64,000 nucleotides of DNA from Micromonospora coerulea (GTDB taxonomy: Bacteria > Actinomycetota > Actinomycetes > Mycobacteriales > Micromonosporaceae), in the NCBI RefSeq assembly GCF_016598485.1, contig NZ_JAEMUW010000011.1, positions 62,001 to 126,000 of the forward strand, written 5' to 3'. The notes under the pieces were generated by a model. The model searched no databases and was not told the DNA's origin. It saw nothing but the letters and a program-made list of their open reading frames with translations. The translations under genes and the position numbers were made by a program. Below, piece after piece: positions 23,241 through 30,053 of this stretch; position 1 is the stretch's first letter; each line of letters opens with the position of its first letter.

Positions 23241-24923
23241 ATGTCACCCCTTCAAGTACGCGCCGCCGGCTACGTCCGGCAATCCAAGGCCCGCGAGAAC
23301 AAGTCCGAAGCATCACCCGCGACCCAGCGCGACGCCAATCGTGCCCGCGCCGAGCAGATGAAGGCGACCTGGGTCGGTAGCTACGAAGACCTCGGTATCT
23401 CCGCGTTCAGTGGGGCCGAGCGTCCCGGCTTTGAGCGACTGATCGCCGACTGCCGCGCCGGGCGTGTAAACACGATCATCGTCTACTACGTGAGCCGCTT
23501 CTCCCGCGCGGACCCCCTCGACGCGATCCCGGTCGTGACCGACCTACTCAACCGCGGCGTAACGATCATCTCGGTGACCGAGGGCGAGTTCCGCAAGGGC
23601 AACCTCATGGACCTCATCCACCTGATCATGAGGCTGGACGCCGCCCACAGCGAGTCGAAGAACAAGAGCATTGCCGTCAAGGGCGCGAAAGACGCCGCCA
23701 AGGCCCTCGGCGGGTACACCTCGGGGAAGCCCCCATACGGGTTCGCGCTGAGCCCCGAGACTCGCACGAACGCCAACGGGCGCCCGATCGCCGTGCAGAT
23801 CCTCGCCCGGCGCGACGACGAAGCCGCCGTGATTCGCGACATGGTCGCCCGAGTGCTCGACCCGGTCCGTCCGGCACCTCTGCTGGCAGTCACAAAGTGG
23901 CTCAACGAATCCGGCGTGCCGACGCGAGGCGCCACGGTCGGGAAGGTTGACGCCGGTAGCCGGTGGTCGCCCCGGACCCTCGCGCGCATCATGCGCGACC
24001 CGCGCATCGCCGGGTTCGGTGCCGAGGTGATCTACGTGCCGCGCCAGGACGGCCGGAAGCCGACAGGAATAGCCGGGTACCGGATCATCCGCGACGAGGC
24101 CGGGGCGCCCGTCAAGGCGCACCCCGAGATCATCGACGAGGCGACCTGGTACGAGCTACAGGCTCGCCTCAACGGCCGCACGCCGCAGACTGCACCCACC
24201 GCGACCCCCGCCCCGTCGCTGCTGTCGTCGCTCGGAATCCTGCATTGCGGGTGCGGCGCCCGGATGAAGTCGCACCGACGGAACGACAGTCTCAGATGGT
24301 CTGCGTATCGGTGCACTCGACCTGTCGGGGTGCGTGAGCCCGGCCAGCACGCCGGAGACTGCACCGTCCAGCAGGACCTACTAGACGACTACGTCGCCCG
24401 GCGAATCTTCGCCCTGATCGCCACCGCCGACACCGCCGACGACCTCGACGTCCTGGAGACGATCGCCGAAGCTACGCGCCTCTTTGGCCTCGCCAGCGCC
24501 GACCCCGCGACCGCCGCCCAGCGTGGCGCGATCGCGGGCGAGCTGGACGACGCCGAGCGCGCCCTTGACACCCTCTACGACGACCGCAAGCAGGGCGGCT
24601 ACTCGGGGAAGGTGGGTCAGCGCCGATTCCTGGAGGAGGAGCGCGCCCTCTCGGCACGCATCGACACCCTCACCGAGCAGCTCGCCGCCATCGACGCCGC
24701 TGCCTCGCCCGTCCTCCCGATCGGGGAATGGCTCGGCGAGCCCGGCGAGGACCCGCTCGGCCCCGGCTCGTGGTGGGACCGCGCCACCCTGCCCGAACGG
24801 CGCGCCATGGTCGCTCTGTTCGTCCGCCGCATCACGGTCGCGAAAGCGCCCACGGTCGGGCGCCGGACGCCCGTCGCGTCCCGCGTCTCGATCGCGTGGG
24901 TGCGCCCCTCGGAAGAGAACTGA
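23241..24923 (+). CDS. Large serine recombinase (integrase)
   Basis: A 560-residue site-specific recombinase. The N-terminal resolvase domain (residues about 5-155) has the catalytic Ser15 in GYVRQSKARE and the Arg-containing motif YYVSRFSRADPLD. The recombinase domain follows (GGYTSGKPPYGFAL to about residue 305), then a zinc-ribbon with Cys pairs (LHCGCGARM, YRCTRP, GDCTVQQ) and a coiled-coil segment rich in Glu/Arg (RRFLEEERALSARIDTLTEQL). Length and order match phiC31/Bxb1-type integrases of actinobacterial elements. It would catalyse attP x attB integration. The ATG at 23241 has a leaderless-type promoter. The gene looks intact. Confidence 0.93.
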   Translation: MSPLQVRAAGYVRQSKARENKSEASPATQRDANRARAEQMKATWVGSYEDLGISAFSGAERPGFERLIADCRAGRVNTIIVYYVSRFSRADPLDAIPVVTDLLNRGVTIISVTEGEFRKGNLMDLIHLIMRLDAAHSESKNKSIAVKGAKDAAKALGGYTSGKPPYGFALSPETRTNANGRPIAVQILARRDDEAAVIRDMVARVLDPVRPAPLLAVTKWLNESGVPTRGATVGKVDAGSRWSPRTLARIMRDPRIAGFGAEVIYVPRQDGRKPTGIAGYRIIRDEAGAPVKAHPEIIDEATWYELQARLNGRTPQTAPTATPAPSLLSSLGILHCGCGARMKSHRRNDSLRWSAYRCTRPVGVREPGQHAGDCTVQQDLLDDYVARRIFALIATADTADDLDVLETIAEATRLFGLASADPATAAQRGAIAGELDDAERALDTLYDDRKQGGYSGKVGQRRFLEEERALSARIDTLTEQLAAIDAAASPVLPIGEWLGEPGEDPLGPGSWWDRATLPERRAMVALFVRRITVAKAPTVGRRTPVASRVSIAWVRPSEEN

Positions 24924-24997
24924 CCCCCGTATAAGCCAGGCCCCGGCGAGCGATTGCAGCGCTGCCGAGGCCCTAACGGAAGAGGAGACCTTCCGCT

Positions 24998-25702
24998 ATG
25001 TCCGAGCCTACCCACCGACCGACCCGCGCCGAGCGGGCCGAGTCCGTCGTCCTCGTGGCGATCCTCCTCGTCGTCGGCCTCGCCGCCGGGGCCGCGAGCT
25101 TTAGCCACGTCCACGACTGGACCATGACCAACAGCCCCGCCGGTACGCCGGACTGGTTCGGCTGGGCCAACGCGTGCATTTCCGAGCTTGTCCCGGTCGC
25201 CGCGCTGCTGGACATCCGCCGCCGTCGCCGCGCAAGCAAGCCCGCGGGTTACCCGCTGGCGCTCCTCGTCGCCGCCGCCGGTCTGTCGCTCTCGGCGCAG
25301 CTCGCCGTCGCCAAGCCGGGCCTGTCCGGCGGCCTCTTGTCGGCCGTCCCGGCGCTGGCCTTTATGGCGCTGGTCAAGCTCGTCTTCTCGTCGTCGCCCG
25401 CCACCGTCGCCGACACGGCGACGCCCGAGCGTGGCGTCCATGTCGCCGACGTGACCCCGGCCCCGGTCGCCGACCTGTCGCCCGCCGCCAGCGTCGCCCC
25501 GGTGCCCGACCGTCCCGCGACGCCGCCCCGTCTTCCGTCGCGACTGTCGTCCGCCGACACCATCAGCGACGCCGCCAGCGCGCCGGGCGCGACCCCGGCG
25601 AGCGTGGCCGCCGTCCTCGGCGTCAGTGTCCGCACGGCGCAGCGACACTGGCCGCGCCAGTCTGTCGCGACGTCGCCCGCACTTGTCGTAGCCGCCGCCT
25701 AA
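24998..25702 (+). CDS. DUF2637 domain (SpdB-like) membrane protein
   Basis: A 234-residue protein with four hydrophobic segments in the first 130 residues (ESVVLVAILLVVGLAAGAASF; WANACISELVPVAALL; YPLALLVAAAGLSLSAQLAV; LLSAVPALAFMALVKLVF), then a Pro/Ala-rich linker, and a C-terminal helix-turn-helix-like segment (PASVAAVLGVSVRTAQRHW). This is the layout of DUF2637 proteins, common on actinomycete plasmids and integrative elements, where Spd proteins help intramycelial plasmid spread. Here the partner transfer genes are missing. GAGGAG precedes the ATG by about eleven bases, and the gene is 74 bases after the recombinase, probably in one transcript. Confidence 0.78.
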   Translation: MSEPTHRPTRAERAESVVLVAILLVVGLAAGAASFSHVHDWTMTNSPAGTPDWFGWANACISELVPVAALLDIRRRRRASKPAGYPLALLVAAAGLSLSAQLAVAKPGLSGGLLSAVPALAFMALVKLVFSSSPATVADTATPERGVHVADVTPAPVADLSPAASVAPVPDRPATPPRLPSRLSSADTISDAASAPGATPASVAAVLGVSVRTAQRHWPRQSVATSPALVVAAA

Positions 25703-26026
25703 CGTCCGCCAGCGGGGCCGGTGCGCCATCACGGCCGCCGGCCCCGTCCGTCCCGTCACTCGGAGGAGGCCCCCCGCCCTGGCGCCCGTCGCTCCGAACC
25801 TGACTGCTCAGCCGAAGGGCGGGTTCCTTATGAGGACATCGAAAGTCCCCGTATCGGTACCGTCGCCTAAGAAGAAGTCGACTTGACGAGGTAAATCGGC
25901 AACACCGTGTTGTGCCTCATCGGCAAGGCGGTATCGTGCACGGCGTTGCACCATGTTGCGTAGAAGCAACACCGGAAGGACGAGCCGGCCCCTGCTTACC
26001 AGGCCCGGAGCCGACTCGACCCCCCT
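25703..26026. other. Non-coding, lower-GC region of the element with inverted repeats
   Basis: I see no convincing gene here. It opens with a ggggccgg/ccggcccc hairpin (25714-25743). The block 25895-25975 holds the 13-base palindrome CAACACCGTGTTG, a related CACCATGTTGC, and GCAACACC, that is, several GTTG/CAAC half-sites in direct and inverted order. These look like operators of an element-encoded repressor, or iteron-like replication sequences. A TTGACG hexamer just upstream could be a -35 box. Confidence 0.4.
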
Positions 26027-26058
26027 ACGGCCTCGCCTGACTCGTCAGGTGAGGCCGT
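26027..26058. terminator. Hairpin terminator inside the element
   Basis: A 14-bp stem with one mismatch (26027-26040 with 26045-26058) and loop ctcg. It overlaps the stop codon of the small minus-strand ORF and may end transcription in both directions. Confidence 0.65.
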
Positions 26059-26206
26059 TGTGGTTGTCGCTCATCGAAGCGATGAGCTGGACCACGTAGA
26101 CGGCCGCCCGCAGTGCGAGCACCGCCCAATCCGCGGCTCGCCTCCACCGATCGGCTTTGGTCTGCCGGGTCTTTCTCGGGCCGGTAGGCCCACGGCCTCG
26201 CGTCAC
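26045..26206 (-). CDS. Possible small membrane protein of the element (53 aa)
   Basis: On the minus strand a GTG at 26206 follows GAGGGG by six bases and opens a 53-codon frame. The product has an Arg/Lys-rich N-terminus (RGRGPTGPRKTRQTKADRWRR) of about 20 residues, one hydrophobic helix (WAVLALRAAVYVVQLIASM) and a short polar end. The stop codon lies in the terminator hairpin, as expected for a real transcription unit. I do not recognise a family. An alternative GTG start is at 26212. Length and composition give only moderate support. Confidence 0.45.
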   Translation of the reverse strand: MTRGRGPTGPRKTRQTKADRWRRAADWAVLALRAAVYVVQLIASMSDNHNGLT

Positions 26207-26229
26207 CGTCACCCCCTCGGGTTCGAGGA

Positions 26230-26292
26230 CCGGAGGGCTTTTGCCCTCCGGCGGGAGCTATCGCATCCCGCGCGTCCGGGCGATGTCGCCCG
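26230..26292. repeat. Two perfect inverted repeats upstream of the small minus-strand ORF
   Basis: CCGGAGGGC-tttt-GCCCTCCGG (26230-26251) and CGGGCGA-tg-TCGCCCG (26277-26292). The first lies 18-39 bases before the minus-strand ORF start and could be an attenuator or translation-control hairpin; the second looks like an operator. Confidence 0.5.
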
Positions 26293-26383
26293 CTCTGATC
26301 TCGAAGACGAGGTCTGACCGTTTCGCAGTGCCGGGAGACACCATAGCGACCGGTGCGGGTAACCTGCGTGTCGGACTGCGCGT

Positions 26384-26399
26384 TCGTACATGTGTTCGA
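26384..26399. promoter_or_regulatory. LexA/SOS-box-like palindrome
   Basis: TCGTACATGTGTTCGA matches the actinobacterial LexA consensus TCGAAC-N4-GTTCGA with one changed base. It abuts a CAGAAT -10 candidate (26400-26405), six bases before the ATG at 26412, so LexA bound here would block that promoter. Confidence 0.5.
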
Positions 26400-26411
26400 C
26401 AGAATGTCGGC

Positions 26412-26522
26412 ATGGCTTCCTGGTCCGAATTCGCCGCCGACGAGCCCCGCCTCGCCGACGAGATCCGCCTTCTCCTGCAGCAGTACGGGCCGGGCTTCGG
26501 CTACCTCGCCACGGTCCGCGCC
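26412..26522 (+). pseudogene. 5' fragment of a pyridoxamine-5'-phosphate-oxidase-family gene
   Basis: The first 37 codons (MASWSEFAADEPRLADEI..., then YGPGFGYLATVRA) match the start of actinobacterial PNPOx-fold, F420/FMN-binding proteins, including the conserved LATVR strand that precedes the DGxPR turn. The homology stops at about 26520, where the sequence passes into an unrelated fragment in another frame. The frame itself stays open to 26906, but the downstream part is shadow sequence without family features. The fragment carries its own promoter and a LexA-like box. It seems to be a piece of another locus trapped in the element. Confidence 0.6.
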
Positions 26523-26826
26523 GAGCCGACCTCACCGACGCCGCCGCCCGAGCGTGGTACGCCTCGCACGCGGAGACCGCGCCGCCTTTCGACCCGCTGG
26601 CCCGCGTCCAGCCCCGGCGAGCCAACACCGGCTGGACGACCCACGCGCCGACCGTCGACCGTCGACCGTCGACCGCTGGACGATCCGCGTCGAGGCGCGC
26701 CTCTGGGCGATGCGGTACGGCCGCCGCGACTGGGAGGCCCTGGCCGACTCGTGGATCGCGGCCAACCCCGACGCCGTCGAGCAGGAGCCGACCCCGCCGA
26801 GCGATCGCGAGGTCTTCGGCTTCTGA
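26523..26826 (+). pseudogene. C-terminal fragment of an element protein, frameshifted at a 7-bp repeat
   Basis: Two frames join into one plausible protein. Before the repeat the frame gives ADLTDAAARAWYASHAETAPP then FDPLARVQPRRANTGWTTHAPTVD; after it another frame gives DRWTIRVEARLWAMRYG then RRDWEALADSWIAANPD and ends DREVFGF. Between them ACCGTCG stands three times in tandem (26651-26671). Removing two copies (14 bases), or adding one, makes the frames continuous as THAPTVDRWTIRVEA. The N-terminus is missing. I do not know the function; the style (Trp-rich helical C-terminus) resembles small actinophage or plasmid proteins. Confidence 0.55.
26651..26671. repeat. Tandem 7-bp repeat (ACCGTCG x3)
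   Basis: Three exact copies of ACCGTCG followed by the partial copy ACCG. Because the unit is not a multiple of three, each gain or loss changes the reading frame of the surrounding ORF. Confidence 0.85.
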
Positions 26827-26902
26827 CCGCCCGCCGCGCCCGCGCGTCACGCTCGCCGCGCGGGTACGCTGGCGGCCCCTTGGGCCCACAAAGGAGCCAG
26901 CC

Positions 26903-27046
26903 GTGACAACGCCGCCCCCGCCGCGTTTCCCCGCCGACCTCATCGACGAGCTGTGCGGGTGGATCGCCGACCAGCTCGGCGAGCCCCGGCCCGTCCGCCG
27001 CCCGGTCTGCCGGCCCGTCCCGACCAGCCGCCGCCGCCGCGCCTGA
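26903..27046 (+). CDS. Small element protein (47 aa)
   Basis: The GTG at 26903 follows an AAGGAG site (26891-26896) by six bases. The product begins MTTPPPPRFPADLIDELCGW, has an amphipathic helix (ADLIDELCGWIADQL) and ends in a very basic tail (two Cys, many Arg, finishing SRRRRA). A charged tail with Cys could bind nucleic acid. A good rho-independent terminator follows 30 bases later, supporting a real transcription unit. No family was recognised. Confidence 0.55.
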   Translation: MTTPPPPRFPADLIDELCGWIADQLGEPRPVRRPVCRPVPTSRRRRA

Positions 27047-27078
27047 CCCCCCGTAGGACTCCTTCCCGCGCTCGCTCG

Positions 27079-27113
27079 GCCCCGGTACCTAGTCCAGCTA
27101 GGGCCGGGGCTTT
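27079..27113 (+). terminator. Rho-independent terminator at the right end of the element
   Basis: GCCCCGG (27079-27085) pairs with CCGGGGC (27104-27110), CCTAG (27088-27092) with CTAGG (27098-27102), with a small internal bulge, followed by TTT. It insulates the chromosome from element transcription. Confidence 0.75.
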
Positions 27114-27202
27114 CGGCGTTTCTGGGGCCTCTCACGGTCCCCTAGCTGGGCGATTTCGGCCTCCATGATTACCGCATCGATGGCGTGACTTGAACGCGTC
27201 AT
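27098..27202 (-). pseudogene. Displaced start of the Gfo/Idh gene (34-codon open frame)
   Basis: A frame opening with ATG at 27202 (MTRSSHAIDAVIMEAEIAQL) and closing at 27098. It has a textbook leaderless promoter, TAGCGT at 27214-27209, six bases upstream. Only the first three codons correspond to the oxidoreductase (MTR); the rest is element sequence. I read it as the native promoter and start codon of the Gfo/Idh gene, cut from its coding region by the insertion. The short peptide may still be made. Confidence 0.55.
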
Positions 27203-27205
27203 GCC
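27193..27205. repeat. Right attachment repeat (att core)
   Basis: AACGCGTCATGCC, differing from the left copy (23206-23218) only at the fifth base. It contains the ATG that begins the displaced 34-codon frame. Confidence 0.7.
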
Positions 27206-27272
27206 GGCACGCTATCCCGGGCCGCCCGGTCACCGGGAGGATGATCCACCCGTCGGGAACTAGGCTCGCGGC

Positions 27273-28100
27273 ATGACGATCGACGGCTTCGCCGCACCCC
27301 CCGCCCTGGTGGAGCACGCCCGCCGGTTCCGCGCCGAGGGCGGCACCCCGGCCACGCCCCGGGTCGCCGCCACCGTGCTGCTGCTCCGCCCCGCCGGTGA
27401 CGACTTCGAGGTGTACGTCATCCGCCGGGTGGCCGCGATGACCTTCGGCGGGATGTACGCCTTCCCGGGGGGCGGCGTCGACCGCTCGGACTCCCAGGCG
27501 CACCTGGACTGGGCCGGCCCGGAGCCGGCGCACTGGGGGGACCGGCTCGGTCTCGCCCAGGACGCCGCCCAGGCGGTGGTCTGCGCCGCGGCCCGGGAGG
27601 TCTTCGAGGAGGCCGGCGTGCTGCTGGCCGGCCCGGACGCCGCGACGGTGGTCGGCGACGTCAGCGGCGACGACTGGGAGGCCGCCCGGCAGGACCTGGT
27701 GGGGCGGCGGGTGGGCTTCGCCGACCTGCTGGCCGGGCGGGGGCTGACGCTGCGCGCCGATCTGCTGCTGCCGTGGAGCCGGTGGATCACCCCGGAGTTC
27801 GAGCCGCGCCGCTTCGACACGTACTTCTTCGTGGCGTTGCTGCCCGAGGGTCAGCGGACCCGGGACGTCTCCGGCGAGGCCGACCACACCATGTGGATCC
27901 GTCCCGCGGACGCCCTGGCCCGCGCCGAGGCCGGCGAGCTGACCATGCTGCCGCCCACCCTGGTCACCCTGGCCCAGGTTGCCGCGGCCGGCGACCTGGC
28001 CGGCGTGGCCCGCGCGGCGGCCACCCGGGACGCCGCCAACCCGGTCACCCCTCGCCTCGACCTGACCGACGACGACAAGCCCCGCTTCCTCCTGTCCTGA
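27273..28100 (+). CDS. NUDIX hydrolase
   Basis: A 275-residue protein with a Nudix fold. The Nudix helix reads AAAREVFEEAGV (about residues 108-119), preceded by FPGGGVDRSD; the box is interrupted by an insertion of about 25 residues between the Gly-rich turn and the REVFEE helix, as in the RNA-polymerase-associated/NUDT19-like subgroup (possibly CoA diphosphatase-type). It should hydrolyse a nucleoside-diphosphate-linked compound with Mg2+. TAGGCT (27261-27266) lies six bases before the ATG, a leaderless start. It was originally divergent from the Gfo/Idh gene before the element inserted. Confidence 0.88.
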   Translation: MTIDGFAAPPALVEHARRFRAEGGTPATPRVAATVLLLRPAGDDFEVYVIRRVAAMTFGGMYAFPGGGVDRSDSQAHLDWAGPEPAHWGDRLGLAQDAAQAVVCAAAREVFEEAGVLLAGPDAATVVGDVSGDDWEAARQDLVGRRVGFADLLAGRGLTLRADLLLPWSRWITPEFEPRRFDTYFFVALLPEGQRTRDVSGEADHTMWIRPADALARAEAGELTMLPPTLVTLAQVAAAGDLAGVARAAATRDAANPVTPRLDLTDDDKPRFLLS

Positions 28101-28113
28101 TCCGGGGACACGC

Positions 28114-28148
28114 CGAGGGGCGCCGGTCAGTGCGACCGACGCCCCTCG
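28114..28148. terminator. Bidirectional terminator between NUDIX and pstB
   Basis: A 15-bp stem (28114-28128 with 28134-28148, one G-T pair) and a 5-base loop between convergent genes. Confidence 0.8.
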
Positions 28149-28167
28149 CGGACCGGGGACCAGCGGC

Positions 28168-28944
28168 TCAGCCGAAGCGGCCGGTGATGTAGTCCTCGGT
28201 CTTCTTCACGCTCGGGTTGCTGAAGATCTTCTGGGTGTTGTCGTACTCGATGAGGCGGCCCGGGTCGCCGGTCTTCTCGATCGAGAAGAAGGCCGTGCGG
28301 TCCGAGACGCGGGCGGCCTGCTGCATGTTGTGGGTGACGATGATGATGGTGAACTTGTCCTTGAGCTGGAACATCAGGTCCTCGATGGCCAGCGTCGAGA
28401 TCGGGTCCAGCGCCGAGCAGGGCTCGTCCATCAGCACCACCTGCGGCTCGACCGCGATGGTCCGGGCGATGCAGAGCCGCTGCTGCTGACCGCCGGAGAG
28501 GCCGGCCCCCGGCTTGCCGAGCCGGTCCTTGACCTCGTCCCACAGGTTCGCCGAGCGGAGCGCCTTCTCGGCCGTCTCCTCCAGGATCGACTTCTTGCGG
28601 ACCCCGTTCAGCCGCAGGCCGGCCACCACGTTCTCGAAGATGCTCATGGTGGGGAACGGGTTCGGCCGCTGGAAGACCATGCCGATCATCCGGCGGACCG
28701 CGGTGACGTCCACGTCCCGGTCGTAGATGTCCTGGTTGTCGATGGTCAGGCTGCCCTCGACCCGGGCGCCCGGCAGCACCTCGTGCATCCGGTTGATCGA
28801 CCGCAGGAAGGTCGACTTGCCGCAGCCGGAGGGGCCGATCAGGGCGGTGACCGTCTTCGGCTCGACGGTCAGGTTGATGTTCTCGATCGCCTTGAAGGCG
28901 CCGTAGTAGGCGCTGACGTTCGTGGCTTCGATGCGCTTGGCCAT
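28168..28944 (-). CDS. pstB: Phosphate ABC transporter ATP-binding protein PstB
   Basis: A 258-residue ABC ATPase powering high-affinity phosphate import. Walker A is GPSGCGKST at residues 37-45, the signature [15 protein letters not shown] and Walker [14 protein letters not shown] follow, and the PstB-typical FQRPNPFP is at the Q-loop. The ATG at 28944 is preceded by GGAGG on the minus strand; longer in-frame starts lie within pstA and are unlikely. It is the last gene of pstS-pstC-pstA-pstB and is expected to be induced by phosphate starvation through the PHO box before pstS. Confidence 0.96.
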   Translation of the reverse strand: MAKRIEATNVSAYYGAFKAIENINLTVEPKTVTALIGPSGCGKSTFLRSINRMHEVLPGARVEGSLTIDNQDIYDRDVDVTAVRRMIGMVFQRPNPFPTMSIFENVVAGLRLNGVRKKSILEETAEKALRSANLWDEVKDRLGKPGAGLSGGQQQRLCIARTIAVEPQVVLMDEPCSALDPISTLAIEDLMFQLKDKFTIIIVTHNMQQAARVSDRTAFFSIEKTGDPGRLIEYDNTQKIFSNPSVKKTEDYITGRFG

Positions 28945-28964
28945 GGTGGCGGTACCTCCGGGGT

Positions 28965-30053
28965 TCATCGGCCGAGCCGGTTGCGACGGGCCAGCAGCTT
29001 CGCCGCGATGGTCAGGACGAGTACGAGGGCGACCAGGGTCAGCGCCGCGGTCCACGCCCGCGCCGGCGAGTACTTCGAGGCCTCGCCGGCCTGCTGGTAG
29101 ACGAAGAGGGCCAGCGACGACTGGTTGTTCTCGAAGGGGTTGAAGTTGATCGCGGCGCCGCCGCCGGCGACGAGCAGCACCGGGGCGGTCTCACCGGCGG
29201 CCCGCGCGATGGCGAGCATGATGCCGGTGACGATGCCGGGCAGCGCCGTCGGCAGCACGACCCGCAGGATCGTCTTCCACTTCGGCACGCCGAGGGCGTA
29301 AGCGCCCTCGCGCAGCGGCGCCGGGACGAGCCGCAGCATCTCCTCGGTGGAGCGCACCACGGTCGGCAGCATCAGCACGCTCAGGGCCAGCGCGGCGGCG
29401 AAGCCGGAGAAGCCCGGTTGGCCGTCGTTGAACCACGGCGAGACGATCAGCACCCAGAACGCCAGCACGAAGAGGCCGGTGACGATCGACGGGATGCCGG
29501 TCATCACGTCGACGAAGAACCGGATGGCGAAGGCGAATCTGCCCCGGCCGTACTCGACGATGTAGATCGCGCAGAGCACTCCGAGCGGGACCGTGATCAG
29601 GGTCGCGATGCCGACCTGCTCCAGCGTGCCGATGATGGCGTGGTACGCGCCACCGTTCGCGTCCCGGGCCCCGATGTTGTTCATCGAGGTGCCGAAGAAG
29701 TCCCCGTCGAGCCGTTCGGCGCCCTTGCTGACCAGGGTCCAGACCACCGAGGCCAGCGGCAGCACCGCCAGCACGAAGGCCGAGTGGATCAGCGCGCTCC
29801 AGGTGCGGTTGCGGGCGGCCCGCCGCCCCTCGACCGCGTTCGCGGCGGTGAAGAGCCCGGCCAGGTAGAGGAGCGCGCCGAGGACCACCACCAGGACGGG
29901 GCCGCCGATGCCGAGGCCGTAGACGACCCCGGCGGCGACCAGCAGGGCCGCGACGGCGATGACGGGTGCGGCGTACCGCGGCAGCCGCTTGGCCCGCAGC
30001 GTGGCCGGCTGGGCCGGCGGCCGGGTGCGGTGACTGGTGACGAGGCTGCTCAT
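28965..30053 (-). CDS. pstA: Phosphate ABC transporter permease PstA
   Basis: A 362-residue inner-membrane permease. The first 100 residues contain two or three extra hydrophobic segments; the core domain has six helices with the ABC permease EAA-type loop around [29 protein letters not shown] and [11 protein letters not shown] are typical of PstA. It pairs with PstC to form the phosphate channel. The ATG start at 30053 overlaps the stop codon of pstC by four bases (ATGA), so translation is coupled. PstB follows after a 20-base gap. Confidence 0.95.
   Translation of the reverse strand: MSSLVTSHRTRPPAQPATLRAKRLPRYAAPVIAVAALLVAAGVVYGLGIGGPVLVVVLGALLYLAGLFTAANAVEGRRAARNRTWSALIHSAFVLAVLPLASVVWTLVSKGAERLDGDFFGTSMNNIGARDANGGAYHAIIGTLEQVGIATLITVPLGVLCAIYIVEYGRGRFAFAIRFFVDVMTGIPSIVTGLFVLAFWVLIVSPWFNDGQPGFSGFAAALALSVLMLPTVVRSTEEMLRLVPAPLREGAYALGVPKWKTILRVVLPTALPGIVTGIMLAIARAAGETAPVLLVAGGGAAINFNPFENNQSSLALFVYQQAGEASKYSPARAWTAALTLVALVLVLTIAAKLLARRNRLGR

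Larger units (their letters stand above)
23206..27205. mobile_element. Integrated mini-element of about 4.0 kb with serine recombinase
   Basis: The element is bounded by AACGGGTCATGCC (23206-23218) and AACGCGTCATGCC (27193-27205), which differ at one base. A large serine recombinase starts 23 bases inside the left repeat. The cargo is a DUF2637 membrane protein, a small minus-strand ORF, gene fragments and a 47-aa ORF. Base composition is less G/C-rich around 25800-26400 than in the neighbours. Joining the outer flanks restores a normal arrangement: Gfo/Idh gene with a TAGCGT leaderless promoter, divergent from the NUDIX gene. It lacks replication, excisionase and translocase genes, so it is probably a deletion derivative of an integrative conjugative element or phage. 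Confidence 0.8.

Noticed and set aside
25808..25954. 48-codon minus-strand ORF (MVQRRARYRLADEAQHGVAD...)
   Set aside because: It reads fairly like protein, but there is no ribosome site, the codon third positions are not G/C-biased, and it covers the inverted-repeat cluster. Left as unproven.
26205..26260. tRNA-like GGTTCGA sequence near the element hairpin
   Set aside because: No acceptor stem, anticodon arm or CCA context can be built; the bases are part of a simple hairpin.
26412..26522. The PNPOx gene as the element's attB site
   Set aside because: The other part of that gene is not found at the left end; the 13-bp repeats at 23206 and 27193 explain both borders better.
26412..26906. 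A 164-codon fused ORF starting as a PNPOx-family protein
   Set aside because: Only the first 37 codons show family features; beyond about 26520 the frame is shadow sequence of another fragment, so it is treated as a gene remnant.
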